From positions 1 through 64,000 of the forward strand of contig JAJQGB010000002.1 in assembly GCA_021200775.1 (NCBI GenBank): a DNA stretch of 64,000 bases, read 5' to 3'. The notes beneath the pieces are model-generated. The model saw only the letters and a program-made list of their open reading frames with translations. It did not search any database and had not been told where the DNA came from. The position numbers and the translations under genes were made by a program. Positions 57,546-64,000 of the stretch are shown here, one piece after another. Origin of the DNA: Oscillospiraceae bacterium. Lineage in GTDB: Bacteria; Bacillota; Clostridia; Oscillospirales; Ruminococcaceae. Numbering within the stretch: position 1 is the first letter of the stretch; each line of letters opens with the position of its first letter.

Positions 57546-57953
57546 ATGGCTCAGAAACAGGCAAGCGGCAAGAAACAGGTTATTCGCCGCCGCAGAGAAA
57601 GAAAGAATATAGAACAGGGACAGGTTCATATCCAGTCCACATTTAACAACACAATCGTAACCATCACCGATATGCAGGGCAATGCGATTTCATGGGCTTC
57701 CGCCGGAGGACTCGGCTTCAGAGGCTCCAAGAAGTCAACACCTTTCGCCGCTCAGACTGCCGCAGAGACAGCCGCAAGAGCTGCTAAGGAGCATGGCTTG
57801 AAGACCGTTGAGGTTTACGTAAAGGGTCCCGGACAGGGAAGAGAAGCAGCAATTCGTGCACTCCAGGCAGAGGATTTGGAAGTAAGACTCATCAAGGATG
57901 TCACTCCTATTCCCCACAACGGATGCCGTCCTCCCAAGCGTCGTAGAGTTTAA
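57546..57953 (+). CDS. rpsK: 30S ribosomal protein S11
   Basis: 135 residues. [37 protein letters not shown] and the closing [15 protein letters not shown]. Platform protein near the Shine-Dalgarno helix. AAGGAGGGAT precedes ATG 57546. Confidence 0.99.
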   Translation: MAQKQASGKKQVIRRRRERKNIEQGQVHIQSTFNNTIVTITDMQGNAISWASAGGLGFRGSKKSTPFAAQTAAETAARAAKEHGLKTVEVYVKGPGQGREAAIRALQAEDLEVRLIKDVTPIPHNGCRPPKRRRV

Positions 57954-58042
57954 TCTGCGCAAAAGTTGGGAGCCGAGTTTACCAAAGTTGACTCGGAGTC
58001 GGGTATTGAACTCGATATTATTTAAAAACGGAGGATATAATT

Positions 58043-58639
58043 ATGGCAGTAAATAAGGAGCCTATACTCAAAAAGTGTGCAGCTCTCGGAATCAGCCCGA
58101 TGGTTATGGGTGTCGGCAAGGAAACAAAGCGCAACCCCAAAGCCTCAGTAAGAAAGAAAGAATCGGAATACGCTAAGCAGCTCAAGGAAAAGCAGAAGCT
58201 CAAGTTCATCTATGGCGTTCTTGAAAAGCAGTTCAGACATATCTATGAAAGAGCTGAGAAGATGGAAGGTCAGGCAGGTGCCAACCTTCTGACACTTCTC
58301 GAAGAGAGACTTGACAATGTCGTCTTCAGAATGGGTCTTGCAACCACCAGACGTGAAGCAAGACAGCTCGTTTCCCACGGTCATTTCAATGTAAATGGCT
58401 CCAGAGTCGACATTCCTTCATACAGAGTCAAGGTCGGCGACGTTATTTCCTTAAGAGAGAACTCCAAGAAGAGCGAAAAGTTCAAGGAAATTGTCGAGGA
58501 TACCGACAAGAGACTTGTTCCCTCATGGCTTGACAAGGACAAGGAAAACCTCAGCGCTACTGTAGTCAGAGTTCCCGTCAAGGAAGACCTCGACTATGAG
58601 GTTGAGGAGCATATGATTGTCGAGTTGTACTCCAAATAA
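58043..58639 (+). CDS. rpsD: 30S ribosomal protein S4
   Basis: 198 residues, Cys-cluster-free form. The S4 RNA-binding motif RLDNVVFRMGLATTRREARQ and HGHFNVNGSRVDIPSYRVK are clear, while the N-terminus (KEPILKKCAALGISPMVMG) is of the clostridial type. S4 nucleates 30S assembly and represses the alpha operon in relatives. GGAGG precedes ATG 58043. Confidence 0.98.
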   Translation: MAVNKEPILKKCAALGISPMVMGVGKETKRNPKASVRKKESEYAKQLKEKQKLKFIYGVLEKQFRHIYERAEKMEGQAGANLLTLLEERLDNVVFRMGLATTRREARQLVSHGHFNVNGSRVDIPSYRVKVGDVISLRENSKKSEKFKEIVEDTDKRLVPSWLDKDKENLSATVVRVPVKEDLDYEVEEHMIVELYSK

Positions 58640-58860
58640 TCGGCGATTTATATCGGAAAGATTATCATTTGGATATACCCTGTTCTGCTGGTGTGGGTGC
58701 TGTGGTGAAGACCTGTGCGTTTGCATATTATGCGCATATGCATCCACATGAAGGCAGTGTCAGCGGGAGGGCAACAGACTGCGCCGGGGGTTCTTCGTGA
58801 GAATTTTACGTAGAATTTAACCCTGAAGGCGTGAGTCACCGATAGTAAATGGAGGCTATA
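58640..58860 (+). promoter_or_regulatory. Structured spacer rpsD-rpoA
   Basis: About 220 bases, non-coding and strongly paired: TGCATA/TATGCA (about 58724-58744), GGCAGT/ACTGCGCC (about 58756-58786) and GGGTT/AACCC (about 58790-58825). No terminator T-run. It could hold an S4-type autoregulatory site or a secondary promoter. Confidence 0.45.
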
Positions 58861-59823
58861 ATGCTAGAAAAAATCGAGAAGCCGGATATAAATATAGTCG
58901 ATCTTAAGTCTAACGGCACCTATGGCAAGTTTGTCCTTGAACCGTTGGAGCGTGGCTATGGTACGACTATCGGCAACAGTCTTAGACGTGTATTGCTTTC
59001 ATCGCTTCCCGGCGTCGCCGTCACATCCGTTAAGATTGACGGTGTACAGCACGAATTCTCCACCGTCCCCGGAGTCAAGGAGGATGTCGCAGAGATTATC
59101 CTCAACCTGAAGGGACTTACAGCCAAGCTCTACTGCGACGGTCCGAAGACCGTTTACGTTGAAGCCGAAGGCGAGCGTGAAGTGACAGCGGGCGACATCA
59201 AGACCGATTCCGAGGTTGAGATACTCGTTCCCGACATGCACATTGCGACACTCGGCGAGGGCGCGAAGCTGTACATGGAGATAACTCTCGACAGAGGCAG
59301 AGGCTACGTTTCAGCCGAAAAGAACAAGACCTACATGGTCAACGCCCCCATAGGCGTAATCGCAGTAGACAGTATTTACACGCCAGTTCTCAAAGTCAAC
59401 TACAGCGTTGAGAACACCCGTGTAGGACAGATAACCGACTTTGATAAGCTCACATTAGAGGTGTGGACGGACGGCGTCATTTCCGCAAAGGAAGCCGTTT
59501 CGATGGCAGCCAAACTCCTCAACGAGCATCTGAATCTGTTTGTCAACCTCTCGGAAGAGACGATTGTTGACGAGATAATGACAGAGAAGGAAAACAAGAC
59601 AAAGGACAAGGTTCTTGAGATGACCATTGAGGAACTTGACTTGTCGGTACGTTCATTCAACTGCCTGAAGAGGGCAGGAATCAACACTGTCAGCGATTTG
59701 GCTGATAAGACTGAGGAAGAAATGATGAAAGTCAGAAACCTCGGTAAGAAGTCGTTTGAGGAAGTCAAGACAAGGCTCGCTTCACTCGGCGTCGAAATGA
59801 ACTCAAGCAATAACGAGGAATAA
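58861..59823 (+). CDS. rpoA: RNA polymerase alpha subunit
   Basis: 320 residues. N-terminal domain with [27 protein letters not shown]-terminal domain with [16 protein letters not shown] and [16 protein letters not shown]. Assembles core polymerase and binds UP elements through the CTD. ATG 58861 (MLEKIEKP) behind GGAGG is preferred over ATG 58849. Confidence 0.99.
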   Translation: MLEKIEKPDINIVDLKSNGTYGKFVLEPLERGYGTTIGNSLRRVLLSSLPGVAVTSVKIDGVQHEFSTVPGVKEDVAEIILNLKGLTAKLYCDGPKTVYVEAEGEREVTAGDIKTDSEVEILVPDMHIATLGEGAKLYMEITLDRGRGYVSAEKNKTYMVNAPIGVIAVDSIYTPVLKVNYSVENTRVGQITDFDKLTLEVWTDGVISAKEAVSMAAKLLNEHLNLFVNLSEETIVDEIMTEKENKTKDKVLEMTIEELDLSVRSFNCLKRAGINTVSDLADKTEEEMMKVRNLGKKSFEEVKTRLASLGVEMNSSNNEE

Positions 59824-59844
59824 CAAAGTAAGGAGTGAAATTCA

Positions 59845-60183
59845 ATGCCGGCAAGAAAGTTGGGCAGAACCACTGACCAGAGACGGGCAATGCTCAGAGC
59901 TATGGTAACGTATCTGCTTGAAAACGGTAAGATAGAGACCACAGTAACCAGAGCTAAGGAAGTCCAGAGCGTTGCAGAGAAGATGATTACTCTCGGCAAA
60001 GCTGGAGACCTCCACTCGAAGAGACAGATTTACGCATACATCACTAAAGAGGATGTTGCAAGAAAGCTGATTAACGAGATTGCTCCGAAGTACGCCGACC
60101 GTAATGGTGGCTACACGAGAATTATCAAGACCGGTCCCCGCCGCGGCGACGCAGCAGAGATGGCGATAATTTCGTTGGTCTGA
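59845..60183 (+). CDS. rplQ: 50S ribosomal protein L17
   Basis: 112 residues. [24 protein letters not shown] and the closing [22 protein letters not shown]. Near the tunnel exit. AAGGAGTG precedes ATG 59845. Last gene of the large ribosomal operon. Confidence 0.99.
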   Translation: MPARKLGRTTDQRRAMLRAMVTYLLENGKIETTVTRAKEVQSVAEKMITLGKAGDLHSKRQIYAYITKEDVARKLINEIAPKYADRNGGYTRIIKTGPRRGDAAEMAIISLV

Positions 60184-60207
60184 ACTAAGGTATAAGTATA
60201 CACGCAT

Positions 60208-60238
60208 AAAACCCCGGCAGATTGCTCTGCCGGGGTTT
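60208..60238. terminator. Bidirectional terminator between rplQ and prfC
   Basis: AAACCCCGGCAG pairs with CTGCCGGGGTTT; A and T tracts flank both sides, so it can end both convergent genes. Confidence 0.92.
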
Positions 60239-60251
60239 ATCATATTTAATC

Positions 60252-61862
60252 TTAATTCCTGCTGAACTCTTTAAGCTTGAGTCCTTCATTCTTTTCAAGC
60301 GCCCAGCGGATGTTCCACTCGCTGGTGAAGAGAAGAAGCGGGTTGCCGTGGAAGTCTTCGACAATTCGGGTGTCGGAACTCAGGTTCAGCTTCTTCGGGT
60401 CGACGCCGCCGTCGTCCATGTCAATCCAGCGGATGTACTGGTAGGGAAGCGACTCGCTGATGAGCTCGACGCCGTACTCGGTTCTCATTCGGTGCTCGAA
60501 GACGTCGAACTGGAGCATACCAACGACGCCGACGATGACCTCTTCCATGCCGGTGTCCGGCTCACGGAAAATCTGGACTGCGCCTTCCTGCGCAATCTGA
60601 GTGGCGCCCTTGACGAACTGCTTGCGCTTCATCGTGTCCTTGTGGCGGATTCTGGCGAAGTGCTCCGGCGCAAATGTCGGGATTCCGTCGAACCTCAGCT
60701 CATGTCCGGGCGAGCAGACGGTGTCGCCAATCGAGAAGATTCCCGGGTCGAAAACGCCGATGATGTCGCCGGCGTAAGCCTCATCTATAATTTCTCTTTC
60801 CTGCGCCATCATCTGTTGCGGCTGGGAAAGACGCATCTTCTTCATACCGCCCTGAACGTGGCAGACTTCCATATCTCGTGAAAACTTGCCCGAGCAGATT
60901 CTCATAAACGTGAGTCTGTCACGGTGCGCTTTGTTCATGTTCGCCTGAATCTTGAAGACGAACGCTGAGAAATAGTCGTCGGTCGGGTTGACGGTGCCCT
61001 TGTCGCTGTTTCTGGGAAGCGGCGGACTCGTCATCTTTAAGAAGCCTTCGAGGAAAGGCTCAACGCCGAAGTTATTGAGTGCCGAGCCGAAGAAGACGGG
61101 CGACAATTCGCCTTTTGCAACTCTTTCGGCATCATACTCATCGCTTGCGCCGTCGAGAAGCTCGATGTCCTCCATCAGTTGGTTGTAGTTGATTTCGCCG
61201 ATGACTGACTTTAAGTTCGGGTCGTCGATGTCAAGTTCCGTGGAGTCAACCTCATGCTGACCGCCGTTTGCGGAATATGTGATGACTTTCTTGCGCTCAC
61301 GGTCGTAGATTCCTTTGAAGTCGACGCCGCTTCCGATTGCCCAGTTCATCGGGCAAGTGGAGATGCCGAGCTCGTCCTCAATCTGAGAGAGCAAGTCAAA
61401 CGAGTTTTTGGCGTCGCGGTCGAGCTTGTTAATAAACGTAAAAATCGGGATGTGCCGCATGACGCAGACCTTGAAGAGTTTTCTCGTCTGATTCTCAACG
61501 CCCTTTGCGGCGTCGATTACCATTACAGCCGAGTCGACAGCCATAAGCGTGCGATACGTATCCTCTGAGAAATCCTGGTGTCCCGGGGTATCGAGAATAT
61601 TTATGCAGAAGCCCTCGTACTCGAACTGCATGACAGAGCTCGTGACCGAGATTCCACGCTGCTTTTCGATTTCCATCCAGTCGGAAACGGCGTGGCGGTC
61701 GGTCTTCTTGCCCTTGACAGAGCCGGCGAGGGCGATTGCTCCGCCGTAGAGAAGTAGTTTTTCCGTTAAAGTAGTTTTACCCGCATCCGGGTGAGATATA
61801 ATGGCGAAGGTTCTCCGCCGGTTGATTTCACTAACAAGTTCAGCCAAAGCCGAATCCTCCAT
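60252..61862 (-). CDS. prfC: Peptide chain release factor 3
   Basis: 536 residues. GTPase motifs SHPDAGKTTL (G1), G2 in KQRGISVTS, DTPGHQDF (G3) and NKLD (G4), then the RF3 domains (SPVFFGSALNNFGVEPFLEG, then QFDVFEHRMRTEYGVELI). Recycles RF1/RF2 after termination. ATG 61862 overlaps its weak ribosome site; promoter TTGCAA-N17-TATCAT lies just upstream. Convergent with rplQ. Confidence 0.98.
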   Translation of the reverse strand: MEDSALAELVSEINRRRTFAIISHPDAGKTTLTEKLLLYGGAIALAGSVKGKKTDRHAVSDWMEIEKQRGISVTSSVMQFEYEGFCINILDTPGHQDFSEDTYRTLMAVDSAVMVIDAAKGVENQTRKLFKVCVMRHIPIFTFINKLDRDAKNSFDLLSQIEDELGISTCPMNWAIGSGVDFKGIYDRERKKVITYSANGGQHEVDSTELDIDDPNLKSVIGEINYNQLMEDIELLDGASDEYDAERVAKGELSPVFFGSALNNFGVEPFLEGFLKMTSPPLPRNSDKGTVNPTDDYFSAFVFKIQANMNKAHRDRLTFMRICSGKFSRDMEVCHVQGGMKKMRLSQPQQMMAQEREIIDEAYAGDIIGVFDPGIFSIGDTVCSPGHELRFDGIPTFAPEHFARIRHKDTMKRKQFVKGATQIAQEGAVQIFREPDTGMEEVIVGVVGMLQFDVFEHRMRTEYGVELISESLPYQYIRWIDMDDGGVDPKKLNLSSDTRIVEDFHGNPLLLFTSEWNIRWALEKNEGLKLKEFSRN

Positions 61863-61892
61863 TCATGATTTGTGATAACTTTGTCAGTGAAT

Positions 61893-61921
61893 ATGATAGC
61901 ACATTAAGCCAAAGATTGCAA
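61893..61921 (-). promoter_or_regulatory. Promoter of prfC
   Basis: Minus strand TTGCAA (61921-61916), 17 bases, TATCAT (61898-61893). Confidence 0.68.
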
Positions 61922-61950
61922 GGCTTTTTGGGAGTATAGGGATAAGAAAA

Positions 61951-61980
61951 CCGGCGGAAGTGGCTCTGCCGGCTTTTTAT
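61951..61980. terminator. Terminator after rpn copy 3
   Basis: CCGGCGGA pairs with TCTGCCGG (one G-T pair), with a T-run on both strands. It ends the rpn transcript (minus) before prfC. Confidence 0.7.
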
Positions 61981-62004
61981 AGTATTCTGGGCTAAGAGAT
62001 TTTC

Positions 62005-62026
62005 ACATTTGAGTGATACCTCCGGA
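62005..62026 (-). repeat. 22-bp ribosome-site/ATG motif downstream of rpn copy 3
   Basis: On the minus strand CCGGAGGTATCACTCAAATG plus TG lies just after the stop of rpn copy 3 and is identical to the motif after copy 2 (2198-2219). Here the ATG is followed by TGA, so it can make only a single-codon frame. Confidence 0.75.
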
Positions 62027-62029
62027 AAA

Positions 62030-62221
62030 TTACGCACTCATCTTAAGCATATATCCCTTTGCCTCTTTTTCAGTAAGGTTATATTGCTTCATGATGTCGG
62101 AAAGAATCAAATTCTCTGCAATCCCATAGCGTCTTGCAGTTTTAATTGCGGAGCTGATTTCTGAATCTCTCGCCACTTCCTTTGCGATTTCATCTCTGAA
62201 ATCTTCCATGAGTTTGCACAT
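62030..62221 (-). CDS. Possible internally initiated short Rpn product (copy 3)
   Basis: GAAGGAGGA (62239-62231, minus) stands exactly nine bases before in-frame ATG-TGC at 62221. It would produce a 63-residue C-terminal tail. Copy 2 has the same tail and the same spacing. Confidence 0.45.
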   Translation of the reverse strand: MCKLMEDFRDEIAKEVARDSEISSAIKTARRYGIAENLILSDIMKQYNLTEKEAKGYMLKMSA

Positions 62222-62848
62222 ATCCTCTTGTCCTCCTTCGTCTTCTTTAAAATATCTTGCTCTGTCTGCGAATAATTCGTAGTGCATTTCACTTGCTGAC
62301 TTGCACTTGAAGTCATGTACAAGCTTGCCTATCGGGTCTTCTTCGTTAGTATATTCTCCATTAACGTAAATTATATGCGAGCCGTCGCCAAAGAGTTTAT
62401 CGTCGAGCTCTGTAATCTTACGGTCAATGTGATAAAGCGGACAGCCTCCGCCCAAGACATCATTTTCAGTGATGAAAATCACATACGCCGGCTTCAGCTT
62501 CGGGATTTTGTCCCCGACATTCGCCATCTTTGTGTCGAGCATACTGCTGTTGAACCTTGCTCGTTCCGGGACTGCGCCAGCGTCCTGACGTTGAACTTCA
62601 ACATCGAAGTGCTGACCGTTTGCGTCTACTGCATGGATGTCCAACCTTGCCGAGCGACCATTCGGATTCTTAATCTCATACTGCCCAACCGTCTCTATTA
62701 CCGTTATCCCCGGGTCTTCAAGAGTAATCCTCAAAAGAAGCTGAGTCGTTTCAATGTCCCCGCCGAAAAACAGAGTCATAAAGCTGTCGTCCATCAAGCA
62801 AAACTCTTTGATTATCTGCAAGTACCTTTCACGGTATGATTTCTCCAT
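62030..62848 (-). CDS. Rpn/PD-(D/E)XK nuclease-family protein, copy 3 (full length)
   Basis: 272 residues. The N-terminal 70 residues (YLQIIKEFCLMDDSFMTLFF) are a helical entry. The nuclease core is GRSARLDIHAVDANGQHFDVEVQRQDAGA, with Asp in ARLDIHA and Glu-x-Gln in VEVQRQ, and the following ARFNSSMLD with conserved Arg. This is the Rpn/PD-(D/E)XK transposase-nuclease fold. The C-terminal 100 residues equal those of truncated copy 2. Promoter TTGCTA-N17-TATAAT, similar in layout to copy 1, lies upstream on the minus strand. Its internal start at 62221 carries the same ribosome site as the other copies. The gene has a terminator but no obvious insertion ends. Confidence 0.85.
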   Translation of the reverse strand: MEKSYRERYLQIIKEFCLMDDSFMTLFFGGDIETTQLLLRITLEDPGITVIETVGQYEIKNPNGRSARLDIHAVDANGQHFDVEVQRQDAGAVPERARFNSSMLDTKMANVGDKIPKLKPAYVIFITENDVLGGGCPLYHIDRKITELDDKLFGDGSHIIYVNGEYTNEEDPIGKLVHDFKCKSASEMHYELFADRARYFKEDEGGQEDMCKLMEDFRDEIAKEVARDSEISSAIKTARRYGIAENLILSDIMKQYNLTEKEAKGYMLKMSA

Positions 62849-62968
62849 GCTCTCATGCCTTCTTTCCTTCTGTATTTATATTATACCATAAAACCAACCC
62901 ATTAGCAAGCACTATTTTCTCCTCACCATCCGTCAAGAAACTCGTCAGCATTCATCAATCAATTTCTA

Positions 62969-62998
62969 TTGACAAGATACCTTCGGGGAGTGTAAAAT
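62969..62998 (+). promoter_or_regulatory. Promoter of the arabinofuranosidase gene
   Basis: TTGACA (62969-62974), 18 bases, TAAAAT (62993-62998), then a short leader with GGTTGC/GCAACC (about 63008-63026). Confidence 0.7.
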
Positions 62999-63068
62999 AG
63001 GGCTAGTGGGTTGCGGGGGCAACCTCCGAGAAAAAATATGACTTATCAAACCTAAGGAGGATAATTCA

Positions 63069-64000
63069 ATGTCACAGCTTAAAATGACAATCGACCGCAC
63101 AAACGAACTGAGCAAGATTAACAAGGAAATCTACGGGCACTTCGCCGAGCATCTCGGACGGTGCATCTACGGCGGAATCTATGTTGGCAAGGACAGCCCG
63201 ATTCCGAACATCAACGGCTACCGCAAGGACGTCGTCGAGGCTCTCAGAGCTCTCAAAGTTCCGGTTCTTCGCTGGCCCGGAGGATGCTTTGCCGATACAT
63301 ACCATTGGAAGGACGGCATCGGAAATCCTGAGGAGCGCCGCAAAATTGTCAACACCAACTGGGGCGGAGTGACTGAAGATAACAGCTTCGGCACCCACGA
63401 ATTCCTCGACTTCTGTGAGCTTATCGGTTGCGACGCCTATGTCTCCGTCAACGTCGGCTCAGGAACCGTTCAGGAAGCCGCCGAGTGGGTCGAGTATATG
63501 ACTTCTTCAAATTCTTCCCCGATGACAGATTTAAGAAAGAAGAACGGCAGGGAAAAGCCCTGGAACGTCAAGTACATCGGCATCGGAAACGAGAGCTGGG
63601 GCTGTGGCGGTGGAATGACTGTTGACCATTACTCGAACCTCTACAAGCAGTTCCAGCAGTTCATCCCGTCAAACGGTAAGATTGCCTGCGGACCGAACTC
63701 TACCGACTACAATTGGACGGATGGAATCATGAGAAATTGCCAGTACTCTGGCATGAAGGGACTTTCCTTGCACTTCTACACTATTCCTACCGGCGACTGG
63801 GGCAAGAAGGGCTCGTCGGTCAACTTCCCCGAGAACGAGTACTACTCCACCATCTCGAACACATGGGAGATGGAAACCCTCTTAAAGAAGCATGATGCTG
63901 TCATGGACAGATACGACCTCGACAAGAAAATCGGTCTCGTCGTCGACGAATGGGGAGTATGGACGGACGTCATCGACGGCACCAACCCCGGTTTCCTCTA
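63069..64000 (+). CDS. Alpha-L-arabinofuranosidase, GH51 (3' end outside window)
   Basis: 310 residues visible of an expected about 500. The GH51 opening EIYGHFAEHLGRCIYGGIYVG and VLRWPGGCFADTYHWKDGIG are clear. The acid/base Glu is residue 175 in YIGIGNESWGCGGG and the nucleophile is Glu294 in VVDEWGVW, the same numbers as in the characterised Geobacillus enzyme. No signal peptide: cytosolic, cleaving arabinose from imported arabino-oligosaccharides. ATG 63069 follows CTAAGGAGG. The frame remains open at the window end. Confidence 0.97.
   Translation, partial: MSQLKMTIDRTNELSKINKEIYGHFAEHLGRCIYGGIYVGKDSPIPNINGYRKDVVEALRALKVPVLRWPGGCFADTYHWKDGIGNPEERRKIVNTNWGGVTEDNSFGTHEFLDFCELIGCDAYVSVNVGSGTVQEAAEWVEYMTSSNSSPMTDLRKKNGREKPWNVKYIGIGNESWGCGGGMTVDHYSNLYKQFQQFIPSNGKIACGPNSTDYNWTDGIMRNCQYSGMKGLSLHFYTIPTGDWGKKGSSVNFPENEYYSTISNTWEMETLLKKHDAVMDRYDLDKKIGLVVDEWGVWTDVIDGTNPGFL

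Overview
The window looks like chromosomal DNA of a spore-forming gut-type Clostridium-class Firmicute (Oscillospiraceae/Ruminococcaceae-like). The basis is the S10-spc-alpha ribosomal order with zinc-type S14, the sporulation genes spoVAC, yabP and yabQ, the yabP-yabQ-divIC-S1 order, strong AGGAGG ribosome sites with frequent GTG/TTG starts, and many secreted proteins with acidic mature parts. The species assignment is inference.

Layout. 1-2250: the 3' end of a 5S rRNA, tRNA-Asn, and a small accessory patch with two Rpn/PD-(D/E)XK relatives (one truncated) around a P-loop kinase-like gene. 2409-16676: one long operon from a consensus sigma-A promoter, encoding two LolD/MacB-type ABC ATPases, a giant secreted solute-binding protein, two pairs of sugar-type ABC permeases, an NHL/TPR membrane-anchored protein, a Yip1-family membrane protein and a DUF5696 protein. 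16860-17303: a solitary spoVAC. 17354-22539: a minus-strand accessory block (HipA-like kinase with a NADAR protein, DUF4143 ATPase, DUF975-like membrane protein, Fic protein with a DNA-binding N-terminus). 22808-34354: housekeeping genes (secD-secF, polA, the chain dus-trmN6-rsmI-rimI-tsaD) interrupted by a sugar isomerase-like gene and a RelB/RelE-type toxin-antitoxin pair coupled to a HAD phosphatase. 34596-43463: secreted lipoproteins (two orphan solute-binding proteins, two transglutaminase-like proteins, one unknown) and the yabP-yabQ-divIC-S1 cluster. 43707-60238: a complete S10-spc-alpha operon, rpsJ to rplQ, with a terminator-containing leader. 60252-64000: prfC, a third Rpn gene, and the start of a GH51 arabinofuranosidase.

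How the genes fit together. The first large operon reads as a surface carbohydrate-handling machine. Its permeases are sugar importers, but its ATPases belong to the LolD/MacB branch rather than the MalK branch, which makes it the best candidate for an undescribed system. Other candidates are the NADAR-HipA-kinase pair, and the three Rpn loci. Each Rpn locus carries a strong internal ribosome site exactly nine bases before an in-frame Met-Cys start, which suggests genes within genes. Short palindromic elements bounded by CCCCTC/GAGGGG fill several gaps. No CRISPR array, phage or conventional insertion sequence was seen.
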